A stretch of DNA of 64,000 nt, taken from NCBI RefSeq assembly GCF_900105165.1, contig NZ_LT629740.1, forward strand, positions 4,712,001 through 4,776,000. Direction: 5' to 3'. Source of the stretch: Mucilaginibacter mallensis. Lineage in GTDB: Bacteria; Bacteroidota; Bacteroidia; Sphingobacteriales; Sphingobacteriaceae. Below, piece after piece: positions 10,126-19,184 of the stretch. Numbering within the stretch: the stretch's first letter is position 1; the number at the start of each line of letters is the position of its first letter. Under the pieces are notes generated by a model that searched no databases, was not told the DNA's origin, and saw nothing but the letters and a program-made list of their open reading frames with translations. The translations under genes and the position numbers were made by a program.

Positions 10126-11355
10126 TTGGGGTTGAAATATAAAGTATTACTGCTAACATCCGGCCAACCCTCCCTAAACCCGCGCCTTGTTAAAGAAGCC
10201 GACGCTTTGAGTGATGCCGGTTATGACGTAACTGTACTTTATGTTTACTGGAATGATTGGGCAACAAAATTTGATGCGCTATTATTACAAAACAAAAAAT
10301 GGAAAGCCATACGCGTAGGCGGCGATCCATATCAGCAAAAAACAACTTATTTTTTTAGCAGGCTGATACATAAAATAAGCAGATCCGTCATACAAAAAAC
10401 TGGCCCGGTAAATATGCTGTCGCAGACAGCCATATCCCGCGGTGCTTATTTTTTAACACGCGAAGCAAAAAATCATAAAGCCGACCTATATATCGGCCAT
10501 AACCTGGGCGCTTTAGCAGCGGTTATAAAAGCAGCGGAAAAACACCATGCCAAAAGCGGCTTTGATACCGAGGATTTTCACCGCCAGGAAGTAAGCGACG
10601 ATAAAAATTCGCTTCATTTTAAAAATGTTAAATATTTAGAGGATAAATATTTAAGCAAAGCTGATTACGTTACCTCGGCAAGCCCACAAATTGCTAATGC
10701 TTATGAGCGGTTATATCCCGGCATTAAGCCTGTCTCCATTCTGAATGTATTCCCGCAGGATACAAGCGTTAAAGAGCGGGGTGTTAATAACGGTATAATC
10801 AAATTATTCTGGTTCTCACAAACCATAGGTACTAACCGCGGGCTTGAAGAAGTGATAGAGGCACTAAACCGCTTGGATTCAGATAACATTGAGCTGCATT
10901 TATTAGGGAACAGTAATGAGAGCATCAAACAGCTGTTTTTAAATAAAGCACGCACCGGTAAACAGCAAATCTTTTTTCATGAACCTATCTTAGCCGATGA
11001 TCTGATTAGTTTTGCCTCACAATTTGATATAGGTTTGGCATCAGAAAATAGCACGCCTTATAACCGGGATATTTGTTTAACAAACAAGATCTTCACTTAC
11101 TTACAGGCGGGTTTAACTATCATAGCCAGCGATACAACAGCGCAAAAGGCATTTTTAAATGAATATCCCGGCATTGGAAAAGTATATCAAAAAAATGATA
11201 TACAATCATTAACAAACATCCTGTCAGTCTATCAGGCCGATAGCGAACTACTGCACAATACTTGCGCCGCTTCATTAAAACTCGGCAGAGAAAAGATGAA
11301 TTGGGAAAATGAAAATAAAAAATTCCTGAGCTTGGTAGAAAAAACGCTAAACTAA
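10126..11355 (+). CDS. Glycosyltransferase, GT4-like
   Basis: A 409 aa GT-B type protein. The N-terminal half begins KYKVLLLTSGQPSLNPRLVKEADALSDAGYDVTVLYVYW, typical for GT4-like enzymes. The C-terminal half has LFWFSQTIGTNRGLEEVIEAL and a donor-site region CLTNKIFTYLQAGLTIIAS, in which the second Glu of the usual E-x7-E pair is not evident. The start is TTG at 10126; a second in-frame TTG at 10132 is equally possible, and no ATG is close. The family assignment is good, but activity with a normal nucleotide sugar is less certain than for its neighbours. Confidence 0.75.
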   Translation: MGLKYKVLLLTSGQPSLNPRLVKEADALSDAGYDVTVLYVYWNDWATKFDALLLQNKKWKAIRVGGDPYQQKTTYFFSRLIHKISRSVIQKTGPVNMLSQTAISRGAYFLTREAKNHKADLYIGHNLGALAAVIKAAEKHHAKSGFDTEDFHRQEVSDDKNSLHFKNVKYLEDKYLSKADYVTSASPQIANAYERLYPGIKPVSILNVFPQDTSVKERGVNNGIIKLFWFSQTIGTNRGLEEVIEALNRLDSDNIELHLLGNSNESIKQLFLNKARTGKQQIFFHEPILADDLISFASQFDIGLASENSTPYNRDICLTNKIFTYLQAGLTIIASDTTAQKAFLNEYPGIGKVYQKNDIQSLTNILSVYQADSELLHNTCAASLKLGREKMNWENENKKFLSLVEKTLN

Positions 11356-11379
11356 TAACAAATCATAATAAGTTTCAAC

Positions 11380-12099
11380 ATGGGCATTAAACTACAAGTT
11401 GGTATTGCGATTGAAAAAAGTATTGATAAACTAGTTCAGGTAAACTATAAATTACTCCCTTTTATTCCTAACGGCAGAATATTACCGCTAGATTTAAAAA
11501 GAGCTTTAATAAAGCCTAAGACTATCTTTGATATAGGCGCTAATATTGGTCAAACGTCAAACTACTTTCTAAAAAACTTTCCTGATGCTGAAATTTACAG
11601 CTTTGAACCTGTAGCTGCTACCTATGCGCAATTGGCCGCAAATGTAAAAAGTAATAAGATACATATATATAATGAGGGTTTAGGTGCTGCCGTCTCAAAT
11701 CAAACTATATATATCAATGATTCAAGTGAAACATCTTCATTAAAAGACGTTGATGGCAAATTCTCCAAAACAGAGGTTGTAAAAATCAATACTGCACAAA
11801 ACTTTTGCACGCAAAATAAAATAAAAGAAATTGATCTGTTAAAAATAGATGTTGAAGGTTATGAGCTGGAAGTATTGGATGGACTTGGTCCATTATTAAA
11901 CAATGTAAAAGCCATCTATTCGGAAGTTGGATTTGATAAAAACGACCCTAACAAAACTTATTTTCCTGACCTTCTTGAAAGATGCGAAAAAAGTGGTTTT
12001 ATCACATCAGGCTTTTATGACCCATATCGTTGGGGTAATGGCAAACTCAACGTTTTTTATAATGTGTTATTAATTAATACTAATCTGATTGATATATAA
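11380..12099 (+). CDS. FkbM family methyltransferase
   Basis: S-adenosylmethionine-dependent O-methyltransferase of 239 aa. The SAM site is TIFDIGANIGQTSNYF near residues 48-63 (motif I), followed by the acidic loop YSFEPVAATY, and a late LLKIDVEGYELEVLDGL, the FkbM hallmark at about residues 163-179. In polysaccharide loci such enzymes usually methylate a sugar hydroxyl. It is followed by a 102-base gap, the longest in the operon, which holds a probable gene remnant, so this gene may have been inserted there or may have replaced a neighbour. Confidence 0.85.
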   Translation: MGIKLQVGIAIEKSIDKLVQVNYKLLPFIPNGRILPLDLKRALIKPKTIFDIGANIGQTSNYFLKNFPDAEIYSFEPVAATYAQLAANVKSNKIHIYNEGLGAAVSNQTIYINDSSETSSLKDVDGKFSKTEVVKINTAQNFCTQNKIKEIDLLKIDVEGYELEVLDGLGPLLNNVKAIYSEVGFDKNDPNKTYFPDLLERCEKSGFITSGFYDPYRWGNGKLNVFYNVLLINTNLIDI

Positions 12100-12205
12100 G
12101 GTATTTCAATATAAACGAGTAAAACCTCCTATCACTTTTATTGAATTATTAAAAAAGGGCTGCGTGCCATTTTACGAAAAAAAATATTCTTCTCAGCCAA
12201 ATTGA
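12089..12205 (+). pseudogene. Possible 3' remnant of a lost gene upstream of the next glycosyltransferase
   Basis: In the gap after the FkbM gene one frame stays open from 12089 to a TGA at 12203-12205. It has no plausible start. It reads RVKPPITFIELLKKG then CVPFYEKKYSSQPN. The TGA overlaps the following TTG start by TTGA, the same stop-start geometry as intact gene pairs here. The pattern of hydrophobic and charged residues recalls the C-terminal end of RgpF/rhamnan-synthesis-like proteins (PT..W..L...G.PF.K), but this resemblance is from memory and weak. A chance open stretch of 38 codons is possible. Confidence 0.3.
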
Positions 12206-13488
12206 AACGCGTACTCATCATCTCACCTTGCCTTCCACCAATAAATGCTGCCGATATGCAGCGGGTACGCATGAGCTTACCTTATTTCGAGGATTGTGGA
12301 TGGGTGGCAGAAGTAGTTACGGTTGATCCGCAATATGTAGATATGGTTAAGGATGATCTATTATTAAAGAGCGTTCCCCCTGATATTAAAATACATACGG
12401 TTAAGGCCTTTGATAAAAAATGGACATCAAAACTGGGCCTAGGCAGTATCGCTTTACGTTCATTATGGTTTTATAAACAAAAAGTTAACGCGCTGCTAAA
12501 AGAACAGAAATTCGACCTGATCTACTTTTCTACAACCCAATTCCCGGTGAGCATATTGGGCGCATATTGGAAAAAACGGTTTAACATCCCTTATGTGATC
12601 GACATGCAGGACCCATGGCATTCAGAATATTACCGCAATAAACCTAAGGCCGAACAACCTTCAAAATATTGGTTCTCCTATCGTTTAAATAAAACCCTTG
12701 AACCCATCGCTGTGAAACACGTGGGCGGTCTTATTAGTGTATCGGTAAGCTATATAGAGGATTTAAAAAACAGATATCCGCAAATAAAGGACATCCCATC
12801 ATCCGTAATAACATTTGGTGCATTTGAACCTGACTTTAAAATTGCTGCTGAAAATGCTGATAAATTTAATCCATTATTAGATCCGGGGTTCACTAACCTG
12901 GTTTACATAGGTCGCGGTGGTTACGATATGCAAAGGGCAATTGATTTTCTGTTTAAAGCATTTAAAGCCGGAATGAAAACCGATGCCAATAACTTTCAAT
13001 CAATAAAGATGTACTTTATTGGTACAAGTTATGCACCTGCAGGTGGGGGAAAACAAACCATTATGCCCCTGGCTAAACAATATGGTATTGAAAACAATGT
13101 TATCGAAATTACCGACCGCATAAGTTATTACCATACCCTTGCAACCTTAAACCAGGCCGATGCATTATTTATTCCAGGTTCCGACGATCCTAAATACACA
13201 GCATCAAAAATATATCCATACCTGTTGGCTAAAAAGCCTTTGCTCACTATATTTCACGAAAACAGCAGTGCCAATAATGTATTGAGAACCTGTTGTGACA
13301 ACGCGTCGGTACAAACTTTCCCAACCCGGGAAGGTGAAATCACAAGCAACATAACCGGTTTCCTTACCGGGCTGGCAAAAAAGGAGTTGCCCGCCGTTAT
13401 ATTAAAAGATGAATTTGACCGGTATAGCGCCGCCGCAATGACTGAAGCGCAAATCGCGCTGTTCAATAAAGTACTGACCAAAAAATGA
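12202..13488 (+). CDS. Glycosyltransferase (GT4-like)
   Basis: A 428 aa GT-B type enzyme. The N-terminus KRVLIISPCLPPINAADMQRVRM is the acceptor-side opening seen in many Bacteroidota GT4-like sugar transferases. It continues with YFSTTQFPVSILGAYWKKRF and VIDMQDPW. The C-terminal half has LVYIGRGGYDM and a donor-side segment FIPGSDDPKYTASKIYPYL. The start is TTG at 12202 (MKRVLI); an ATG would only come after the first strand. The end overlaps the next gene by 4 bases (ATGA). Confidence 0.8.
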   Translation: MKRVLIISPCLPPINAADMQRVRMSLPYFEDCGWVAEVVTVDPQYVDMVKDDLLLKSVPPDIKIHTVKAFDKKWTSKLGLGSIALRSLWFYKQKVNALLKEQKFDLIYFSTTQFPVSILGAYWKKRFNIPYVIDMQDPWHSEYYRNKPKAEQPSKYWFSYRLNKTLEPIAVKHVGGLISVSVSYIEDLKNRYPQIKDIPSSVITFGAFEPDFKIAAENADKFNPLLDPGFTNLVYIGRGGYDMQRAIDFLFKAFKAGMKTDANNFQSIKMYFIGTSYAPAGGGKQTIMPLAKQYGIENNVIEITDRISYYHTLATLNQADALFIPGSDDPKYTASKIYPYLLAKKPLLTIFHENSSANNVLRTCCDNASVQTFPTREGEITSNITGFLTGLAKKELPAVILKDEFDRYSAAAMTEAQIALFNKVLTKK

Positions 13489-14627
13489 AAAAGCTGGCCA
13501 TAATTACTACGCACCCCATTCAATATTACTCGCCGGTATTTAAATTACTGCACCAAAGGCAGCAAATTGAGATTAAGGTTTTTTATACCTGGGGCGAAGG
13601 CGCCGTGAATAAATTTGATCCGGGCTTTGGCAAAACGGTACAATGGGACTTGCCATTGCTCGATGGCTATCCTTATGAGTGGGTTATCAATACTTCAAAA
13701 AATCCGGGGTCACATAGCTTTAATGGTATTATAACCCCTGGTTTAATTCAGCAAATAAAAGACTATGCCCCTGATGCTATACTAATTTACGGATGGGCGT
13801 ATGCCAGCCATTTAAAGGTGCTCAGGCATTTCAAAAACAAAATACCCATTATATTCAGGGGCGATTCAACCTTGCTCCGTAAAGAAGGTGGTTTTAAAGC
13901 GTTGCTAAAATTTGTTTTATTAAGGTGGATATATACCCATGTTAACCATGCCCTGTATGTGGGCACAAACAACAACGCTTATTTTAAAAAGTATGGCCTA
14001 AAGGAACAACAGCTTAGCTTTGCACCTCATGCCATAGATAATGAAAGATTTGCACAAAAAAGGAATGATGAGGTAAAAGCGCTGCGTGATGGATTAGGCC
14101 TCGATGATAATGACATACTTATTTTATTCGCCGGCAAATTTGAAGATATAAAATCTCCTTTTTTATTGCTTGATGCCTTTCAATCAATAAATAAAGAAAA
14201 TGTTCATCTGCTGCTTGTTGGCAACGGGGCATTGGAAAATGAATTAAAACTGAAAGCAGCCGAAAATCCTAATATTCATTTTATGGGTTTTCAAAATCAA
14301 TCTTATATACCGGTTGTGTACCAGGCATGCGATCTTTTTTGCCTGCCATCAAAATCAGAAACCTGGGGGCTTGCTATAAATGAAGCTATGGTATGCCAAA
14401 AAGCTGTTTTGGCATCAGATAAAGTTGGCTGTGCCATTGATTTGATTCTCCCTGGTAACAACGGAGCCATATTTAAAGAATCATCATTAGCTGATTTGGT
14501 CTTACAATTGAATAACTTAGTCGAGAAAAACACAGACGGTTTAAAATCAATGGGCAAATCATCCAAACAAATAATTAACGACTGGAATTTCGAAAAACAA
14601 GCCCAGGCAATTGAAAAAGCTGTATAA
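13485..14627 (+). CDS. Glycosyltransferase family 4
   Basis: Retaining GT-B glycosyltransferase of 380 aa. The opening KKLAIITTHPIQYYSPVFKLL is characteristic of a Bacteroidota/Cyanobacteria GT4 subgroup. The donor domain has ILFAGKFEDIKSPFLLLDAF and the E-x7-E signature SETWGLAINEAMVCQKAVLAS near residues 286-306. It overlaps the upstream gene by 4 bases, and the next gene starts at the base after its stop. Its position just before the Wzy-like gene and near the exosortase-like fusion suggests these genes act together. Confidence 0.87.
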   Translation: MKKLAIITTHPIQYYSPVFKLLHQRQQIEIKVFYTWGEGAVNKFDPGFGKTVQWDLPLLDGYPYEWVINTSKNPGSHSFNGIITPGLIQQIKDYAPDAILIYGWAYASHLKVLRHFKNKIPIIFRGDSTLLRKEGGFKALLKFVLLRWIYTHVNHALYVGTNNNAYFKKYGLKEQQLSFAPHAIDNERFAQKRNDEVKALRDGLGLDDNDILILFAGKFEDIKSPFLLLDAFQSINKENVHLLLVGNGALENELKLKAAENPNIHFMGFQNQSYIPVVYQACDLFCLPSKSETWGLAINEAMVCQKAVLASDKVGCAIDLILPGNNGAIFKESSLADLVLQLNNLVEKNTDGLKSMGKSSKQIINDWNFEKQAQAIEKAV

Positions 14628-16028
14628 ATGAAACACGTTTCGTTTGAAAGGTACTTAATTCTGTACGTGCCATGGGTGCTTGCGCTATTGTTTCAATCAA
14701 TGCCTGCAGTGTCCTATCTTATTGCATGGCTCGGTTCATTCTTTATTTTTTTCCTTGTATACACAGGCAGAATAAAACCTTTACCTACCGATCGTACCAT
14801 CGCTGAACAGATTATGCGGCCTATCTTCATAGTCCAAATCATCTTTGTTGGGTATATGGCCTGTTCGTCTATCTTTTACTTTTTAAATTTATACGGGTAT
14901 GATAACTTTCATAAAACAAATGAATATCTTCTGGTAGATCAAGACAAATTGGCACTCGTGGCTCAATGCCAGCGGTATTACATATTGGGCCATGCCGCTC
15001 TTGTTACTGGCATGCTGATATTTATGAAATACCCTGTCGAAACAAAATACTATATTGAAAAAGAAAAAATGGCTAATATGGTTCTGATAATGGCCCTGAT
15101 AGCCTTTCCTGTATCCCTGTTTTTCTTAAATGTTCCTGGCTTAACCCAATTTTATTATCAATTAAACTCATTGAGCTTTATTGCCGGCACGCTGGCATTA
15201 GCATTTGCCATCCCACTACAAAAAATATGGAACACTATTATATGCCTGGTATTGTATTGTTTCAACTTTTATCAAGGGGTAATTTCCGGTTATAAGGAAC
15301 CTATTATAATAAGTGTTATGGTGTTAGGTCTCTTTCTATATCCGAGCTATAAAAAAATAGTTCTGGTAGTATTTGTTCCGGCATTATTACTATTATTCGT
15401 GATACTTCCTAAGTTCGCTGCCACATTTCGCCAGAATGCATGGTCGGGTGAAACACAAGCTGATGAAGCCACAGCTCTTGCTCTTGACGCGGCGCTGAAT
15501 GATGATTCAAAAGATGGAACAAACTGGGATTTCCTGGTTAACAGGCTCAGCGAAATAGATATGTTTACCGTATACGTCCAGTCTACCCCCCAAAATATTG
15601 ATTATTACGGCTTTCAGTTATTAAAGCAATCGGCAATAGTACTTGTACCCCGTATATTCTGGCCCGGAAAACCAATCACCGAAGATCTGGTAATGGAACG
15701 GGTATATGACGCCGGGGCGGTGAACAGAAATTCACAGGTTTCGGCCAAGCCAGCTTATATAGTAGATACTTACCTCTCAGGAGGCACCTTCGGTGTGTTT
15801 ATCGGCCTTTTTCTGTATGGTGCCATAGCCTCGGCTATCTCTGTTAAAGCCGAGAAGCTTTTTGGCGGATATACCTTAGGCACAGCCCTCATTTTTACCG
15901 GTCTGTTCCAGATATTTTGGCGGGGACTTAGTTTTGAATTCCTGATCAACTCCGTTTTTTGGGGTTATATCAGTATGCTTGTCATAGCTAAAATTCTTAC
16001 AGCAACTAAAATTTTAAAAGAGATTTGA
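14628..16028 (+). CDS. Wzy-like polytopic membrane protein (polysaccharide polymerase candidate)
   Basis: A 466 aa inner-membrane protein with about 10-12 hydrophobic segments, for example residues 8-45, 65-90, 115-130, 145-170, 180-195, 200-240, 240-265 and 375-460. A large loop at about residues 265-375 contains RQNAWSG and ends near PRIFWPGKP. This layout of many helices plus one long periplasmic loop with conserved Arg/Pro is that of O-antigen polymerases and ligases. It directly follows a GT4 and precedes another by a 4-base overlap. NCBI describes a Wzy-like protein associated with exosortase Y in this phylum; the linked exosortase-like gene fits, but I could not check the match. Confidence 0.65.
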   Translation: MKHVSFERYLILYVPWVLALLFQSMPAVSYLIAWLGSFFIFFLVYTGRIKPLPTDRTIAEQIMRPIFIVQIIFVGYMACSSIFYFLNLYGYDNFHKTNEYLLVDQDKLALVAQCQRYYILGHAALVTGMLIFMKYPVETKYYIEKEKMANMVLIMALIAFPVSLFFLNVPGLTQFYYQLNSLSFIAGTLALAFAIPLQKIWNTIICLVLYCFNFYQGVISGYKEPIIISVMVLGLFLYPSYKKIVLVVFVPALLLLFVILPKFAATFRQNAWSGETQADEATALALDAALNDDSKDGTNWDFLVNRLSEIDMFTVYVQSTPQNIDYYGFQLLKQSAIVLVPRIFWPGKPITEDLVMERVYDAGAVNRNSQVSAKPAYIVDTYLSGGTFGVFIGLFLYGAIASAISVKAEKLFGGYTLGTALIFTGLFQIFWRGLSFEFLINSVFWGYISMLVIAKILTATKILKEI

Positions 16029-17161
16029 AAATACTTCAGATCAGCGCATCATATAAACCGGCTTATATCTATGGCGGCCCAATCATGTCGGTGTCAATGC
16101 TGGCCGAGCAATTATCCAAATTAGAGGCGGAAGTAACCGTTTTTACCACTACGGCTAATGGATTAAACGAATTACCTGTTAATACAAACCAACCTGTATT
16201 TATTGATGGCGTAACTGTTATTTATTTTAAACGCATAACTAAAGACCATACCCATCTCTCACCTGCCCTGCTAAAAAACGTTTGGCAAAAAGCCAGGGAT
16301 TATGATGTTGTTCATATCCATGCCTGGTGGAACCTGGTTTCCATGCTATCATGCCTTATAGCGGTAATGCGCAATGTAAAAGTTGTTGTATCACCAAGGG
16401 GAACACTTAGCAACTATTCATTCAACAACAAAAACAACGGCATAAAAGGATTAATACATACCTTTTTAACAAAGCCATTGCTTAAAAAATGTGATATCCA
16501 TACTACTTCTGATAATGAATATTCAGCAGTTAAAAGTATCATCCAGGCCAAACACATTTTTAATATCCCCAACTTCATCCGGCTTAATGTAAATAAGCAA
16601 TATGCGGTTGTACCTTCTATCGACCATATCAAACTAATTTTTCTTTCCCGAATAGAAGAAAAAAAAGGGTTGGACATTCTGTTTGATGCGCTTAAAGACG
16701 TTCAGATACCATATAGGCTAACTATTGCCGGTGATGGCAATAGTGATTATATTAAGTCGCTTAAAGCAATCGCTGTAAATAATAATATTGATGCACATAT
16801 AGATTGGATAGGCTTTCAAAGCGATAATAAGTTTGATCTGCTGCATGAGCATGACCTGCTTGTACTGCCATCACATGATGAAAACTTTGGCAACGTAGTT
16901 ATCGAAAGCCTGAGTGTGGGTACAGCAGTATTAATAAGCGAACAGGTGGGCTTGGCTGATTATGTGGTTACTAATAACTTAGGCTGGATATGCCAAACAA
17001 ATGCCTCTTCAGTAAGTGCTGCAATCAGCACCATTAACAGCAGGTTTGATGAATTACAGCGAATAAGAAAGGAAGCGCCTGCAATTATTTTAGAGGATTT
17101 TAACTATAACAACATGGCCGTAAAATATATAAATATGTACAATCAAATAATTACAAAATGA
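16025..17161 (+). CDS. Glycosyltransferase family 4
   Basis: GT-B retaining transferase of 378 aa. It begins MKILQISASYKPAYIYGGP with the glycine loop GGPIMSVSMLAEQLS. The donor-site part has LIFLSRIEEKKGLDILFDAL and the E-x7-E signature DENFGNVVIESLSVG near residues 283-297. The start is TTG at 16025, overlapping the Wzy-like stop by 4 bases (TTGA). The end overlaps the methyltransferase by 4 bases (ATGA). Both couplings support a shared pathway. Confidence 0.88.
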   Translation: MKILQISASYKPAYIYGGPIMSVSMLAEQLSKLEAEVTVFTTTANGLNELPVNTNQPVFIDGVTVIYFKRITKDHTHLSPALLKNVWQKARDYDVVHIHAWWNLVSMLSCLIAVMRNVKVVVSPRGTLSNYSFNNKNNGIKGLIHTFLTKPLLKKCDIHTTSDNEYSAVKSIIQAKHIFNIPNFIRLNVNKQYAVVPSIDHIKLIFLSRIEEKKGLDILFDALKDVQIPYRLTIAGDGNSDYIKSLKAIAVNNNIDAHIDWIGFQSDNKFDLLHEHDLLVLPSHDENFGNVVIESLSVGTAVLISEQVGLADYVVTNNLGWICQTNASSVSAAISTINSRFDELQRIRKEAPAIILEDFNYNNMAVKYINMYNQIITK

Positions 17162-17781
17162 GTGAGTATAAAGAATTCGGATACGAAAACGCTGATCCTT
17201 TTCACACATTCTTTTATATTAAAAAGGAGTTGCTCCCGCTGCTGAATAAAGACACCAATAAATGCATTTTGGATATGGGTTGTGGCAATGGCTATATGGC
17301 TAACTACCTGATATCAAAAGGATTTAACGTTTATGGTACTGATGCTTCTGAAGACGGTATCGCAATTGCCCGTCAGCAACACCCCGACCGTTTTTTTATC
17401 CAGGATTTTTCAACGGATGAATTACCGGAAGAATTGAAAGGGATTACATTTGATACCATCATCTCAACAGAAGTAATTGAACATTTGTATGATCCCTTTC
17501 AGTTTGCCGAACTGTGCCACAAGATATTAGACAAAAGCAAAGGTGAACTGATATTAACCACCCCTTACCATGGCTATTTAAAAAACCTGCTATTAAGTAT
17601 ATTTGATAAATGGGATAAGCACATCGACCCTTTATGGCAGGGCGGGCATATCAAGTTCTGGTCGAAGAAATCAATTACACAATTGTTAAACGAACGCGGT
17701 TTTAAGGTAACTGATTTTAGAGGCTGCGGCAGGCTGCCCTACTTATGGATGACGATGATGATAAAAGTAAAAGTAGCGTGA
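17158..17781 (+). CDS. Class I SAM-dependent methyltransferase
   Basis: A 207 aa small-molecule or glycan methyltransferase. Motif I is ILDMGCGNGYMANYL near residues 39-53, the acidic end of strand 2 is YGTDASEDGI, and motif post-I/II appears as FDTIISTEVIEHLYDP near 102-117, resembling UbiG-type enzymes. It overlaps the upstream GT4 by 4 bases and the downstream fusion gene by 4 bases if the latter starts at its GTG. In this context it likely methylates a sugar or lipid intermediate, which is inference. Confidence 0.85.
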   Translation: MSEYKEFGYENADPFHTFFYIKKELLPLLNKDTNKCILDMGCGNGYMANYLISKGFNVYGTDASEDGIAIARQQHPDRFFIQDFSTDELPEELKGITFDTIISTEVIEHLYDPFQFAELCHKILDKSKGELILTTPYHGYLKNLLLSIFDKWDKHIDPLWQGGHIKFWSKKSITQLLNERGFKVTDFRGCGRLPYLWMTMMIKVKVA

Positions 17782-19184
17782 CAGATAAGTTTTCGGTTAT
17801 TGTTTTAACTTATAACGAAGAGCGCAACATCCGGGCCTGCCTGGAAAGCCTGCAGCCGCTAAATGTTGCCATATTTATTGTTGATTCCGGCTCTACCGAT
17901 AAAACGCTGGAGATTTGCAGCGAATATACTGCCAATATTTTTCATCACCCTTTTGAAAACTATAGCGTTCAAAGAAACTGGGCCTTTAATAACCTCCCGA
18001 TAACTACCGGCTGGGTACTCAATCTTGATGCCGATCACCGGGCTACTCCTGAACTTGCGACTGAACTCACTGCTACATTTAACCAGCCTATAGATACTGA
18101 TATTAACGGTTTCCTGGTGAGCCGCAGAACTATGTTTATGGATAAATGGATAAAACATGGCGGCCACTACCCTACCTATCATGCCATACTATTCAGAAAA
18201 GGTTTTGGCCAGTGCGAGAATAAGCTATATGATCAGCACTTTAAAATAACCGGTAAAACCAAAATTTTAAAAGGTGATATGATAGATATTATCACCGAAT
18301 CATTAAATACTTTTATTGCAAGGCATAACCATTGGGCAACTCTTGAAGCGGAATACTTGATCAGTACCGCTAATGATGACACCGTAAATGGTGAGGTGAT
18401 AAAAGCCAAATTAACCGGCAACCCCATTGAGCGCAGACGTTACATTAAAAAACAATATGAAAGCTTCCCGCTGTTTGTAAGGCCCATTGTGTACTTTATA
18501 ATCAGGTATTTTATTCGATTAGGATTTTTGGATGGAACAGAAGGATTGATCTTCCATTTTTTACAGGGTTTCTGGTTCCGTTTTTTGATTGACGCCAAAA
18601 TTTATGAAAAAAGGAAAAAGGCAGGCAAAGCTTCAGGTTCAAATCAAATAATCAAGTTTATTTTCTCGTTCATATTTTTGTTCCTGGTCTTCTATTTTTT
18701 TAATATCATGTTTTTTGGGCTTACCAGCCAGGGTAATCACTACAGCCCCTTTTTAGCAGAGCACTTAAACTACATACAAGGTTTGCGTTCTTTATTATTG
18801 AGTACCAGCGCATCTATATTAAATATGCTGGGCTTTACGGCTATTACCAGTAATACCGAAATGCTGGTTGTCGGGCACCAGGCCATACAGGTAGTATACT
18901 CCTGCCTTGGCTTGGGTATTATCAGTTTCTTTACGGCATTTGTGCTGGCATACCCTAAACCATTAAAAAAGAAACTGATCTTTATTGCAGCGGGTATCTT
19001 TATCATTGAACTTTTAAATGTGATCCGTTTTGTATTGCTGGGTTTGTATTGGAATAAAAATGCCGCTAAAACTATCGACCATCATACACTATTTAATATC
19101 TTTATCTATATAATTATAGCTATAAGCTTGTATTTTTGGATAAAGAACCCTGTAACCGAAAACAAGGAGCATGCAGCAAACTAA
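17778..19184 (+). CDS. Glycosyltransferase family 2 fused to an exosortase-like membrane domain
   Basis: Two-domain protein. The first about 270 residues are a GT2 of the WaaE/KdtX type, with FSVIVLTYNEERNIRACLESL, VDSGSTDKTLEI and the metal site LNLDADHRATPEL. After a basic linker the last about 180 residues hold four to five helices with the exosortase/archaeosortase triad: Cys in VVYSCLGLG, Arg in NVIRFVLLG, and His in TIDHHTLFN (codons at 18903, 19026 and 19080/19083). I chose GTG at 17778 because it overlaps the preceding stop by 4 bases (GTGA) and directly precedes the first strand; an in-frame ATG at 17745 would add an unusual MDDDDDKSKSS and a 37-base overlap. Exosortases cut C-terminal sorting tags; no tagged substrate is seen in this window. 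NCBI's exosortase Y group is a likely match, unverified. Confidence 0.8.
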   Translation: MTDKFSVIVLTYNEERNIRACLESLQPLNVAIFIVDSGSTDKTLEICSEYTANIFHHPFENYSVQRNWAFNNLPITTGWVLNLDADHRATPELATELTATFNQPIDTDINGFLVSRRTMFMDKWIKHGGHYPTYHAILFRKGFGQCENKLYDQHFKITGKTKILKGDMIDIITESLNTFIARHNHWATLEAEYLISTANDDTVNGEVIKAKLTGNPIERRRYIKKQYESFPLFVRPIVYFIIRYFIRLGFLDGTEGLIFHFLQGFWFRFLIDAKIYEKRKKAGKASGSNQIIKFIFSFIFLFLVFYFFNIMFFGLTSQGNHYSPFLAEHLNYIQGLRSLLLSTSASILNMLGFTAITSNTEMLVVGHQAIQVVYSCLGLGIISFFTAFVLAYPKPLKKKLIFIAAGIFIIELLNVIRFVLLGLYWNKNAAKTIDHHTLFNIFIYIIIAISLYFWIKNPVTENKEHAAN

